From the NCBI GenBank assembly GCA_023053685.1, contig JALIGW010000029.1:4164501-4228500 (forward strand): a stretch of 64,000 nt of DNA, written 5' to 3'. This DNA is from Diadophis punctatus similis (lineage: Eukaryota; Chordata; Lepidosauria; Squamata; Dipsadidae). Every line of letters starts with the position of its first letter. Position 1 is the stretch's first letter. The notes beneath the pieces are model-generated. The model had not been told where the DNA came from. It did not search any database and saw nothing but the letters and a program-made list of their open reading frames with translations. This document shows, one piece after another, positions 26,441-37,578 of this stretch. The translations under genes and the position numbers were made by a program.

Positions 26441-27560
26441 TTCTGCTGGAAGAAAAGAAGAATGTGCTCTGAAGAAGTTCCTTTTTTTTTCTTTTTTTTC
26501 TTTTCGGCTCTTTGATTTCCAGATCACTCAGCAGGATAAATCTTGGCAAAGTTCTTGTGTAGAAGGAAGACCAAAAAAAAAAAAAAGTTGCCGGGTCTTT
26601 CAGCTCATTTGTGTCTCCTTTTCAAAGCTTTAGACAGATCTGGCCAGTGCCTCCCTCAGTCTGGGTCATCTCTCTCACACACCCACTCATTCCTACTGTA
26701 GTAGTAGCTTCCTTTTGACTTGTCTTAAAACCTTTGTATCCCAGCCCCCTTCCCCCCCCCAGTCCTCCCCTTGCTTTCACTCAACATCCTTATGTGAATT
26801 GGATGAATTGACCCCTGTGGTTCTGGGCAGCTCCATCTGCCATTCGGATCCTCCCCTTCGCAAACACTCTCTACATGTGCTCTCACCCTAAGCTTCTCAG
26901 AGCAAGGAAAGGAATGTGGCTTAAGACAACCAGAGATGCTGGGTGGGTGGCATGGAGTGATAATCCAAATAACAGGGTTCCCAGATGCCCTGCTAACCTG
27001 ATCGCCCTTGCCTGAAGACTCCGTTTTCCCAATTATGAGTTTTTCTCAGTTTCAGCAGCAAAGTGATCTAAGCACTCCCCCCCCAAAAAAAACTAAACAT
27101 CATTGACTTTAGGACATTCTGTGATCACATTATGATAGCACATTAAGTCTGTCAATGCAAAAGAAATGGTGTGTTCATACATAAACGTAAATAAGCTTTT
27201 ACTCAGGAAGTTGAAAATTATTCTGCTTGGCTCCCTGAAAGGCTTTGAAAACCAAGGTGGTGGGGGCAGAGCTGGGAAGAATGTGGCCAAGGTGTTGGTC
27301 TCCCAGCAAACATCTCAGAGAGAAGCATGTGAGAAAAGGGGTGGGTGGGATAATTAAGTCATGCTTTGGTCTGCAGAGATCATTGGTGGTGAATTATTGA
27401 AACTTTAGACACATGGGGTATTTCTAGAAGATCCAAATATTTGAAAAATATTTTGGGAACTTGCCAAACTGTAGACTAAACTCAAGAGTTCCTGAGTTTT
27501 AAATATTTGATAAATAATTTATAGCAATAATGATACAGTCAGTGTATGCATACTAAAATA
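26441..27560. other. APLNR 5' flank and upstream intergenic
   Basis: Upstream of APLNR (transcribed leftward). T-rich runs at 26470-26510 (A-rich on the sense strand) and a poly-A run at 26573. No TATA box or CpG island is evident to the eye, so I mark no promoter. Confidence 0.45.
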
Positions 27561-27945
27561 CAGGCAGTCCTCGACTTATGACCAGAATTTATGTTACTAT
27601 GTGAGAAATTTGTTACGTGAGTTTTTGTCTCCTTTTATGACTTTTCTTCCCACATTTGTTAGGTGAATCGCTGCAGTTGTTAAATTAGTGACACGGTTGT
27701 TAAGTGAATCTGGCTTCCCCATTGACTCTGCTTGCCAGAAGGTCACAAAAGATGGTCACATGACCCTGGGATACTGCAACCGTCATAAATATGAACCAGT
27801 TCTCAAGTATCTGAACGTAAATCACACGACCATGGGGATGCTGCAATGGTCATAAGTGTGAAAAATGGTCATAAGTTACTTTTTTCAGTACCATTGTAAC
27901 TTTGAACGGTCACTAAATGAACTGTTGTAAGTTGAGGACTACCTG
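27561..27945. mobile_element. pogo/Tigger-like MITE, copy 2 (complete)
   Basis: 385 bp bounded by CAGGCAGTCCTCGACTTA and AAGTTGAGGACTACCTG, with a TA dinucleotide on each side. CAG...CTG ends with TA target duplication are typical of pogo/Tigger elements. Best preserved of the five copies in the window; no transposase. Confidence 0.9.
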
Positions 27946-28202
27946 TAGATATTTTTTTTCTAAAAGGAGCAAACCTGAATTAAAGTCTATCAACTTAAAA
28001 AACAACAAAAAAGAGATTATTAGGAATTCATTGTAACTGATCTAAACATCTGCCATTGCAACTAAAATGCTAAATTCCAGTTTATTCCCACTCCCAAAAT
28101 AAATGTCTTTGTGCAGTTCCCACAGAAAACACAGCCTTTATATGAAGCACATAATATCAAGAGTAAAGCAGTTTACAAATTAAATAAGAAAAGCTTTTCA
28201 TC

Positions 28203-28500
28203 CAGGGGTGAAATTCAAAATTTTTTCCTACAGGTTCTGTGGGTGTGGCTTGGTGGGCGTGGCAGGGGAAGGATACTGCAAAATCCCCATTCCCTCCCCA
28301 CTCTGGGGCCAGCCAGAGGTGGTATTTGCCGGTTCTCTGAACTACTCAAAATTTCCGCTACCGGTTCTCTGAACTACTCAAAATTTCCGCTACTGGTTCT
28401 CTGAACTACTCAAAATTTCCGCTACCGGTTCTCTGAACTACTCAAAATTTCCGCTACCGGTTCTCCAGAACCTGTCAGAACCTGCTGAATTTCACCCCCG
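28203..28500. mobile_element. hAT-type MITE, family A copy 3, with internal minisatellite
   Basis: Ends CAGGGGTGAAATTCA and TGAATTTCACCCCCG. Flanking octamers TTTTCATC (28195-28202) and TTTTCAGC (28501-28508) match at 7 of 8 bases. Contains a four-fold tandem repeat at 28329-28456. Confidence 0.9.
28329..28456. repeat. 32-bp unit in four tandem copies
   Basis: Units start at 28329, 28361, 28393 and 28425, each beginning CCGGTTCTCTGAACTACTC (the third has CTGG). Only one base differs among the four, so the expansion is young. Confidence 0.95.
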
Positions 28501-28508
28501 TTTTCAGC

Positions 28509-29129
28509 TGTACAATGTCTAATAAGACTGCATATTCACTAATAGAAAATTGAGACTGTCTTTATATGTTAATTTACTACTTGCAGTTTTAGGATACGAC
28601 ATTTAGACGATTAAATCTGACATGGCCAAAACATCAGACAGAGAAACTGTATGAAAGAACAACTTGAAACCAGGCAACATCTGATATTCTAGTCTCTACT
28701 TGGACAGAACCAGAGCATATTTGCTATCTGTCCGTAGAAGATATCACCAGCTCCTTTGAAGTACCTGTAGCAATGGAACTGCTAGCCACCTATCTTGCCT
28801 TTTGATGGCTTTTATCTGCCTTCCCAGGAATATCTGGCTTGCTGGATTAGAAAATGGCTTCGTGCTTACCATAGCACCACTGTTACAAGCCATTTAGAGC
28901 TTTGGTGTTCAATCTTCCCTACTGATCAGCCTGATAATTTCCGTCAGCTGTCCTGGTCATCATCCCTGTGCCTGTGTTTATAACATAAGGAGTTCTGCAT
29001 TGCACTATCATCAGAATAACAAAGCAACTAGCAAATAATTCAGGCCTGTCCCAACTCTTTGAAATGTTAGAATTCTCCCTTGGTTAAAAGTAGGAAAAAT
29101 GAAACATTCCAGAACAACTTCAAAATCCC
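28509..29129. other. intergenic, nothing recognised
   Basis: No gene or repeat recognised. Confidence 0.5.
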
Positions 29130-29320
29130 TGTGACCTGCATCCTCAGAGGCCCCAAAAATGACCTTTATAACGCCCTCATTTAGTCTATGCAACTTCCCT
29201 GTAAGGCAGATTAGGCTAAGATTAAATGACAGGCACAAAGTCACCCAGTGGATGAAGGGGGATTTGAATCCAGACCTCTCAAACCCAGGTAACCACCACT
29301 CTTCCCACTGGGGTTAGTTT
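29130..29320 (-). mobile_element. MIR/CORE-type SINE
   Basis: On the plus strand the order CCTGTAAGGCAGATTAGGC, GGCACAAAGTCACCCAGTG, GGATTTGAATCCAGACCTC and ACCACTCTTCC follows the MIR core and the inverted tRNA B-box region. Old and diverged. Confidence 0.65.
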
Positions 29321-30235
29321 AGAAATTAAAGCAAGTATGTCTGGTTTAAACAAGGTCATAATTTGCTCCAATCATACAAATATCTATTGTTAAGTAGTAA
29401 ATACCGGTAGCAGTTTAAATCCTTGGCGAACATACGATTGATCAAAATCCTCAATGGGACCAACCAAAATATCAACATAATCAGCATAATTAATTTTCCA
29501 AGAGTCTTTGTCAGAATAAATAGAATGCAAAATGCTGGCCTGGAAAAAACTGGAATAGTGTAGAAGCCATAAAAACCTACTTTGGTCACCATCTTCAGAT
29601 GGAGTCCAGGAAAAGGTGACAAGTTCATTGAGTTATGCTTTCCTGCCAGATGCTATGTGGGTTTCAGGTTACCAGCAGTGAACAAAGATACACAGTAGGT
29701 GATTTGATCACCCGTGTTTAGAAAAAATAAAATCTAAAACTTATCTAGATCTGACTCAGATCTTAAATGAAATGTACAAGCTGGGTTTAGACTGTTGTAC
29801 TAGGCCTGGATTTCTTAACCGTAGTTTGTTGAACCAGTCAGATTGGCTGCCTTGTTCAGATATTGCACTAAACCATAAGCCATGTTACAAATGGATTTGC
29901 CCAGCCCTCTAAGTTAAAACCAAACAGCCTACATTGGGTTTAGTTTAGAGCAATATGTGAATCCAGTCAATCTTTAAGCAACAACATTTTTTATTCAGTC
30001 TCACTGAACAGAAGCTGGAAAAAGCATGGGCTATTGCATTAATGAAGTATAAAGAGATTATATGCTTGTGTATGAGGCTCAAAGCACATCTTCCAAATAC
30101 TTTTTCAAGTGTGCCTAGCTGTACTGTCAACTTTTGGATGGATGATCTCAAATAACTATAATTTAACATTTTGGTGCTGCTTTAGAATATTCAGAATATT
30201 CCACACTTTATTTCAGTAGTCCATAACAGCCATAT
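29321..30235. other. intergenic, nothing recognised
   Basis: No gene or repeat recognised. Confidence 0.5.
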
Positions 30236-30539
30236 TGTTGGAATATTCATGAGCTGGAAGAGTCATGTGGTAACTCAGTCAGCCAATGAGAGTAAAGTGC
30301 TACTGAGAATGTGCTAAGAATTAAGCTAGGAGCTGGACATGTTCTCCAGTCTTGGTCTGTCTCTGTATCTCTCTGTGTAAAGTCTTCATTGTGCTATGAT
30401 GTCTGTAAGACGTATGCTTTCTACTTGCTGTAAAGAAGAATGTAAGGTACTGTAAATATTTTGATATGATTATAAAGAAGTTATTTAATTCAGCTAAAGG
30501 CAGTCAACTGTGTGAGCTTCTGATTTATTTTCTTCAACA
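30236..30539 (+). mobile_element. candidate solo LTR
   Basis: A 304-bp block starting TGTTGG and ending CAACA, the short inverted TG...CA termini of an LTR, with AGCCAATGAGAG (CCAAT-like) in the first third and a TATAAAG near the 3' part. No matching 4-6 bp target duplication flanks it, and no internal retroelement genes are nearby, so this rests on termini and layout only. Confidence 0.4.
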
Positions 30540-31499
30540 GAGAATTAAAATTCTCTGATACATATAATGTTAATCAGTGAGCAAAATATTGAATACACAA
30601 GTAGTTCTTTATAAAGCAGCCTAGTTGTCAAGAACAGGACAACAGAGGCTATGACAAATCCTGAGTTTTTGGTATGCCCTGATAGTACCACCCAAAGCAT
30701 TTAGTATATTGCCCCAGTAGAGACAACTAAATAAATGGAATCCAGCTTTTATTTCCCCCACCAAAGAAAAACTCCCCCATAGGTAATTCAATGTGTAATA
30801 TAAGCCCCCAACAGGTGAAAATGAGATCATATCTTTATTGTTGCACAAAGGGTTAGTAGGTTGGTATAGTCAACTACTAGGTGATTTCTGATTTGTTGCT
30901 AGATTCAGAATAGCAAAGAAGAATATTTTCCTTGATTGAGCAAACAATAGTTCATCTCATCTTTCTGTTATGCCTACCAAATAAGGGGACTGTTCACAAA
31001 GAAAAGAAAGCAAGCAAACACCAGCAAAGAGGATTTGCCTATCAATATACAAGTAGAAGGCCTGGATGGTATCACACCCTCCCATCTTCCCTTTAACGAA
31101 ATAGGAATATGTGCTGATACTGAAGAGCGTACTCAAAGAAATCATCAGGGTCTACGTTAACTAGCCAAGCTATATTGATTTGATTTGCAGTTTTGTACTG
31201 ATATTCCACCAAGAACCTTTGGTACATCTAAAGATTTAACTTGATTGATTAATAAGAAAGGAATTTCTTATTAAAAAGTTCTCATCTGCAAGGCACCATG
31301 GTTATAATGTAGTTATACTCTTTAACACAAGGTTTGCTAAATTCTGTAATTCTAGACTTTGGGAACAGCTAAAACACTTCTTTTCTAATTTTCCTAGAGA
31401 TAGACTGAAGTTCTTGGTAGACCTTAGACAGATTAGAATATGTTACCTTGACTAGGTCAGCCTATTATATTTATTTCTGGGGGATCCTTGAAAAAAAGG
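30540..31499. other. intergenic, nothing recognised
   Basis: No gene or repeat recognised. Confidence 0.5.
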
Positions 31500-31507
31500 A
31501 GGTCCAC

Positions 31508-31791
31508 CAGGGGTGAAATTCAAAAAATTTCCCTACCAGTTCTGTGGGCGTGGCTTGGTGGGCGTAGCAGGGGAAGGATACTGCAAAATCTCCATTCCCA
31601 CCCAACTCCAGGGAAAGGATACTACAAAATCCCCATTCCCTCCCCACTCCTGGGGAAGGATATTACAAAATCTCCATTCCCACCCCACTCTGGGGCCAGC
31701 CAGAGGTGGTATTTGCTGGTTCTCCAAACCATTCAAAAGATCGGCTACCGGTTCTCCAGAACCTGTCAGAACCTCCTGAATTTTACCCCTT
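31508..31791. mobile_element. hAT-type MITE, family A copy 4
   Basis: Starts CAGGGGTGAAATTCAAAA and ends TGAATTTTACCCCTT. Exact target duplication AGGTCCAC at 31500-31507 and 31792-31799. It contains about three tandem copies of a 40-41 bp unit at 31571-31691 (GGGAAGGATACTGCAAAATC type). Confidence 0.93.
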
Positions 31792-31799
31792 AGGTCCAC

Positions 31800-32853
31800 C
31801 CCATAAAATCCATATTCTCTATTAGCAGCAGCAACCTATTGTTAAGCTATAAATCCCAAGATCCTTCAAACAATGGTCATATGGCCCAAGGTTAGAGTTT
31901 ATATTATGGAAAATGCCTGACAATAGGCTACAATACATTCATATGATTAAGCGTATAAACCAGAAAGCTTGATTAATAAGCATGGATAACACCATATGAA
32001 GACCCCAGTGGAACTTTTAAACTAAGCCTAGTGGCTTTGTGAACCAAAGATTTAATATGATTTAAGAATAAGCATGAGATGTTACTTCTCAGTCAACGTT
32101 GCTGATTTGAGCCAAGTGCTTTAATGGGATAAACTACCTGATACCCTTTCTGAAGAGAAGCAGAGTGCTGTAAATCAAGAGAGATTTTTTTTGTTAGTTT
32201 GTTTGGGCCAAAGTCATTCTTCCCTGTTCATGGAACAGCATAAAAAGGGGAAAGGTTTCTATATGAAAAAAATTTGCTATTCAGCTGAAAGTTGGTCAAC
32301 ATTTTTTCCTTTGGGCCATCATCTTTGTATTTCTGTCACTTTAAACTCTGTGCTGCAAATGTGTAAGAAAAAAAATTGACAAGAGATGGGGGTGGGGAGA
32401 GGAAATAGGATGGAGACAGGAAGGCAAGTCAGGAAAAGAAGAAATGGGTCCCGAGCCCAGGACGTAGCAAGCAAAATATTTATAGTCTGTCTCACTGTAA
32501 CAATAAGGGGATATGAATAGCAGAGAATCCCACTCGGGATGAGGAGTGGCTTAAGATAGTTTTAAAACTTTTTTTTTAATGCCTGTGTCTTCCTTTAAGA
32601 TCTCAATAAATTGTGATAGAGTTAAGACATTTCATGACAAACAAGCCATAATCCAGCCATGTTATTGTTTGAAGCAAGGAAAGGAAAAATACTCTTAGCA
32701 GTCTTAAATTACAGTGGTCATAATATGAACCCTTGCCATAGCCATGCTGGTGGAGATAACAGGAATTTAATTAAGTGCATTATCTGCCTTTCCTCTGATT
32801 TTATGTCAGCAGCCGTGGGACTCAAGATGGGCTTGATTCTGTCTCTTCAGTGT
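31800..32853. other. intergenic, nothing recognised
   Basis: No gene or repeat recognised. Confidence 0.5.
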
Positions 32854-32870
32854 CCCAGTTGAACCCCTTA

Positions 32871-33391
32871 TTTTTTTATAAATAATTTGTATTGCAATTT
32901 TCCAAGTTAAAAACAAAACAACATACAAAACAAACATATAAATCACATATACATAAAATATAATTCCACTAATACAGCTTTACCTCATCGGGCTTTTCTT
33001 CCCAATTCTACATTTTCCTAGTTATGACTATTGTTTTATACCTAAACATTTTTTATCTTTACCTATTCATTATGTACACTATTACCTATTATCCAATAAT
33101 TTTATACTCTTATATACATTATATACATTATCTTACAACCATTAAAATTTAAGGTTACATCTGTCCCATTTTTTCTTTATCACATTTCTTATTACATTTC
33201 ATTCTTATCCTAATTCACACATTAATTTTACTTTTCTTTTCGAGCCAGTCGTACCATCTAAATTTTATAGTACCGTTTCCTCTCTCTCTCTCAATTCCAT
33301 TGTTAGTTTACATTCTAGCACCTTTTTTTTTACAATCATAGCGTTGGACGGATTCTTATCTTTTTTCAATTCTGTGCGAATGTAATTCTCG
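32871..33391 (-). mobile_element. 5'-truncated LINE insertion with 17-bp target duplication
   Basis: The sequence CCCAGTTGAACCCCTTA occurs exactly at 32854-32870 and 33392-33408. Between them lies a 521-bp segment whose minus strand ends TATTTATAAAAAAATAA, a poly(A)-like tail. An A-tail plus a long exact duplication is the signature of target-primed reverse transcription. No coding motif remains, so the clade (L1-like?) is open. Confidence 0.85.
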
Positions 33392-33412
33392 CCCAGTTGA
33401 ACCCCTTAATTA

Positions 33413-33784
33413 CAGGTAGTCCTCAATTTACAACCACAATTGAGCCCAGAATTTATGTTGCTGAGACATTTCTTAAGTGAGTTTTGCCCCATTTTACGAC
33501 CTTTACCACATTTCTTAAGTGAATCACTGCAGTTGTTAAATTAGTAACACGGTTGTTAAGTGAACCTGGCTTCCCCATTGACTCTGCTTGTGAGGTGGTC
33601 GCAAAAGGTGATCACATGATCCCAGGACACTGCAACCGTCATAAATGTGAACCAGCTGTCAAGCATCCAAATGTAAATCATGTGATCATTGGGATGCTGC
33701 AACGGTCATAAGTGTGAAAAACGGTCATAAGTCACTTTTTCGGTGCCATTGTAACTTTGAACTCAATGAACTGTTGTAAGTTGT
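33413..33784. mobile_element. pogo/Tigger-like MITE, copy 3
   Basis: Starts CAGGTAGTCCTCAATTTAC after TA. It follows the consensus of the 27561 copy and breaks off at CTGTTGTAAGTTGTA, so the right terminus is lost. Confidence 0.87.
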
Positions 33785-36369
33785 ATTACATGATACACTA
33801 AATAGCAGGTCAACTTCATGTGAACCTATTTTACTGGGAGAACCCAGCCAATACAGTATGCAAAACCATGACTGCCTAATTAACTATAAGATCACAGGCA
33901 CTGGCTTTTTCCAAATCATATGGATGGCATCAACTTAAAGATAACAGATGAATGATTAAATCAAATTGAGTTCAGTATCTACCCTTGATGAGGGCAGAAC
34001 ACTTTGCATATCAGAAGTGAAAAATGGATGAAACTTTTGAAATGGGCAACAGGGCACTTAACCTGACCTCATCTTCTTTCTGAGCAACTTCTAAATAATG
34101 GGTTTTTTTTCAGGTTTTAATATTATGTGGCATATACCAAGACCAGCAGTTTTTATGTCAACAGCAAACCTGCATGTAATAATACTTAATGGTTTATGAC
34201 AGTGATACAGCTATAATTCTTCACAACTATTATAGACTAAAGGAACATGCTATTTGTGCAACATGGAAATGGATTGCTGGTTAAATTTAATTAAATTGAC
34301 CAGATAGTCACTTTCTGGCAAGCAGATCAAAAATATATTTTAATAGTTGATGGTTTTCCGTGCAGTGCATATAGGCAGTTTCTTCAGTGAAATTCTGCTA
34401 GCCACTTTAGTACACAAGTATTCCAAAATTCATTGACAGTTAATACAGTATATTATTCGTACTGTCCAAAACCTGCACCAGCTTATGGAAAAAGCTCAAT
34501 AATCATTATCAACAGGAAAAGAACTTGAAAACTTTCTCAAAATGATGCCTTCATATTCTTTTGTAAACTAGCACAATATTTGTGATGTGTAAATCATACT
34601 AGTGGTTTCTGGAGCTTTTTTTGTTTACTTATCATAGCATTCTTAATATAAATTGAATACTGTGTAAGGTTATGTGAATGTGTCCATAAAAGGCATTATT
34701 TCACATGAAGCTGCTTTAATACCAATTTGCATGTAAAAGTTATGTAGAAAAGATGCCCCCAGATGGACTGTTTTTCACTGATGAGAACAGAAATCCACTG
34801 ACCCCGATGCCTAGCAATATCATGCCTCCATATGGTCATATCTGTCATACATCTGTGATGCCATTTCTCATATTTCATCTGGAAATCCCTGCAGAGATTC
34901 TAGCATGAACCCTGCAGGAAATTCTGTGGAGCAAAGGAACAAGACTGAAGGCAGAAACCGTTAACTAGAACACCTAAATCTATGCAGCATTTTTCAAAAA
35001 ATGCCCCCTGGAAGGAAGAAAATAATACTGGTAGGATTTCAATAGCATTCAAAAAGCTAATGTAACAATTATAAATCTTGTTAAGATTTATTAAGTTAGA
35101 AGTTGAAGTGTTCAAATGGAGAAAACAATATTCTTTAGATAAGGAAATTGAGGCTTTGTGAGTAAATACAGCTGTTAACTATAATATTGGTTATAGTGAT
35201 GGGTGGAAATTTAAGCTGATTATTATTGCAAATTTACATTTGGCATAATTGCTTGGGATTTCCGTTAGCTTTAGATTGAAAAATGAAGATATTCTGAAAT
35301 TACCCCAATCTCATAGGTTGAATAAGAGACTACCATTCCCATTCTCCTGGACCACTCTTATTTGGTTGGCACTGCAATTCAATCTGGAAGCTACAGGTTC
35401 CCTGCTAACGTGTTATTAGCACTTCAACTTAATTCCATTTTAAAAAATAATCTGTTATTTTGGTGTCTGGCACAAGATCTTAAGAGAATCACGTTAGCAA
35501 GTATTTTCTATTTAAACCCAGAAATTTGGGCTGTTGCTCTAGCCTTTTTTCTTTTCTAGAATGGACCTCCTTTTGCTCTCACCACTAATTCGTTTGTTTG
35601 CATTCCCTAAATGCAGAGCAAGACTTGTTTGCTATTAGTTTAGCAAGTACAGCAGTGGCCTCTGCTGGCTGAAATAACAGTTGCGGGCAAAACCTGCAAC
35701 TCAGAAATAGCATACCGAAGTAAGCAATAAGATGGATGCTGCAATATGGAACTCCACCCCACCTAAAATATAGAAACTAAAAATGGAAACAAAAGTTATC
35801 TCTCAGCTATATTTCTTTTTCCTAAGTTGAACAGATGAAAAATGCTGATATACAGGAACCAAAGTTCAGTATTCTTCATTGCAGTCATCAAGCTGGTCGA
35901 TTCCAAGTCAGATGTACACAAGTATCATTTTAAAAACCATACATAAGAACTCTAATTTCCATCCTTGCATAAGATAAGTAGGATCAACAGAGCATGCCCT
36001 ATTTGCAACAGTACTAAGTACTGACACAAACACTATTGAGAGGAAAAAATAAAATTTCATAAAATGTACAAATACATTTCAAAGTCGGCTAGCATGCATA
36101 CATAAGGGTGTGGTTTCTTGTGTAATGTAATATATCAAGTCCCTGATTATATCATGACTATGGAATTACATTCCTGGATAAAAATCCAAGAAACACCCAG
36201 GAAAGTCAGTGTTAAGACAGTGTATACAAATGCACATTTTTAAAAATGTGTCTATCACACATGTACTTAACAGCAATTCCTTGGCTGATTCAGCCACAAG
36301 AGTTGTCCCTCACACCATGCTACTCTTCAATCAACCACATTGCTTATTTGTGCGTCTATCCATGCATCC
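33785..36369. other. intergenic, no gene recognised
   Basis: About 2.6 kb of AT-rich sequence without recognisable coding or mobile sequence. Confidence 0.5.
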
Positions 36370-36377
36370 GTCTACAG

Positions 36378-37001
36378 CAGTGTTTCCCAAAGTGTGGTAC
36401 GCGTACCCCCAGGGGTACGGGAAGAGTTTGGTGGGGGTACGAGTTGCACCGGAGTTTGGTGGGGATCATGTGGGAATATCCACTGCACCGTGCTTAGCTG
36501 CGCCCACAGAAAAAGGAAAAAAATAGGCGCGTATCGCAGTTTTTACATGGGAACTGGGGCCATCGTACAATGTATCGCAACTCATTATGGTGGGAACTTC
36601 TGCGCATCCTTCGCGCAGCTCGGGTTCGGCCATTTTTAAACTGCGGGAACATTAACAGTTGACGTTGAGCCGCGGAGCTGTTTAAACGTCGGAGAATTGC
36701 AGTGTTATCTAACGACTAGACAGTCTTGTGAGGCGTGACACTGCGTGAATATACTGCACTTCGTTACAGGGACAACTTACTTCTTTAATAGTTAGTTCCG
36801 GGCGCCTGTTATCGTGCTTTAGTAAGTTCCACTGATTTTGATTATTTTTATAAAATACAATTTTTATCCCTAACAGAGATCGCTGGAAGGAAAAAATAAA
36901 TATATTTTGATTTTTATTAAAGCATGTTTTTTATGAGGGGTACTCAGCGTTACGAGATGTATAGAAGGGGTACACATATGTCAAAAGTTTGGGAAACACT
37001 G
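36378..37001. mobile_element. hAT-type MITE, family C
   Basis: Ends CAGTGTTTCCCAAAGTGTGG and AAAAGTTTGGGAAACACTG. Exact target duplication GTCTACAG at 36370-36377 and 37002-37009. 624 bp, CpG-rich in the middle (TATCGCAGT, CGCAGCTCGGG), no transposase frame. Likely a deletion derivative of an autonomous hAT. Confidence 0.92.
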
Positions 37002-37009
37002 GTCTACAG

Positions 37010-37342
37010 TGCTGGTTGTTTATTTAAAGAATCAAGCACCTGTTCATTAGGCACTTTATTGAATAAATATTATGAATAAACAATCAGGTGCTCAATCAAA
37101 ATAAAACTCAGCAAAGCTCTTCTTCGAAAAGTGGAATCCACAAGGCCTAGCTCTTTTGCAAACCTTAGCCCAGAGAAGGATTACTCAAAGATAATGGAAT
37201 TTGCAAAAAAGAAACAACTTGCAATGTGACGCACCCCAGGGTCAGGTCATAACCTCCTAGTCAGCCACACCTCCTTCCAGTGTGCTCAAATCTATCTAGC
37301 CAGTTCCTTCAATGTCAGACTTTTTGATTTACTAAACTTTTT
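37010..37342. other. intergenic, nothing recognised
   Basis: No features. Confidence 0.5.
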
Positions 37343-37578
37343 AAAGGTAAAGGTTCCCCTCGCATATATATGCTAGTCATTCCCGACTCTAGGGGGCGGT
37401 GCTCATCTCCGTTTCAAAACTGTAGAGGCAGCGCTGTCCGAAGACGTCTCTGTGGTCATGTGGCCAGCATGACTAAACGCCGAAGGCGCATGGAACGCTG
37501 TTACCTTCCCACCAAAGGTGGTCCCTATTTTTCTACTTGCATTTTTACATACTTTCGAACTGCTAGGTTGGCAGAAGA
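37343..37578 (-). mobile_element. Sauria/Squam1 SINE, 5'-truncated
   Basis: The minus strand contains the conserved SINE body: CTTCTGCCAACCTAGCAGTT, GGGACCACCTTTGGTGGG, CGTTCCATGCGCCTTCGGCG, GAGATGAGCACCGCCCCC, and the BovB-like tail ending in GGGGAACCTTTACCTTTA. The tRNA-related head is missing. This family is restricted to squamates as far as I know, and is the clearest taxonomic marker in the window. Confidence 0.92.

Noticed and set aside
26441..26527. 29-codon in-frame N-terminal extension of APLNR
   Set aside because: Lysine-rich, unlike any APLNR, and separated from the conserved start by a splice-acceptor-like tract; the ATG at 26440 has a strong context.
28361..28456. 32-bp direct repeats resembling a CRISPR array
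   Set aside because: Units are contiguous without spacers, inside a eukaryotic MITE.
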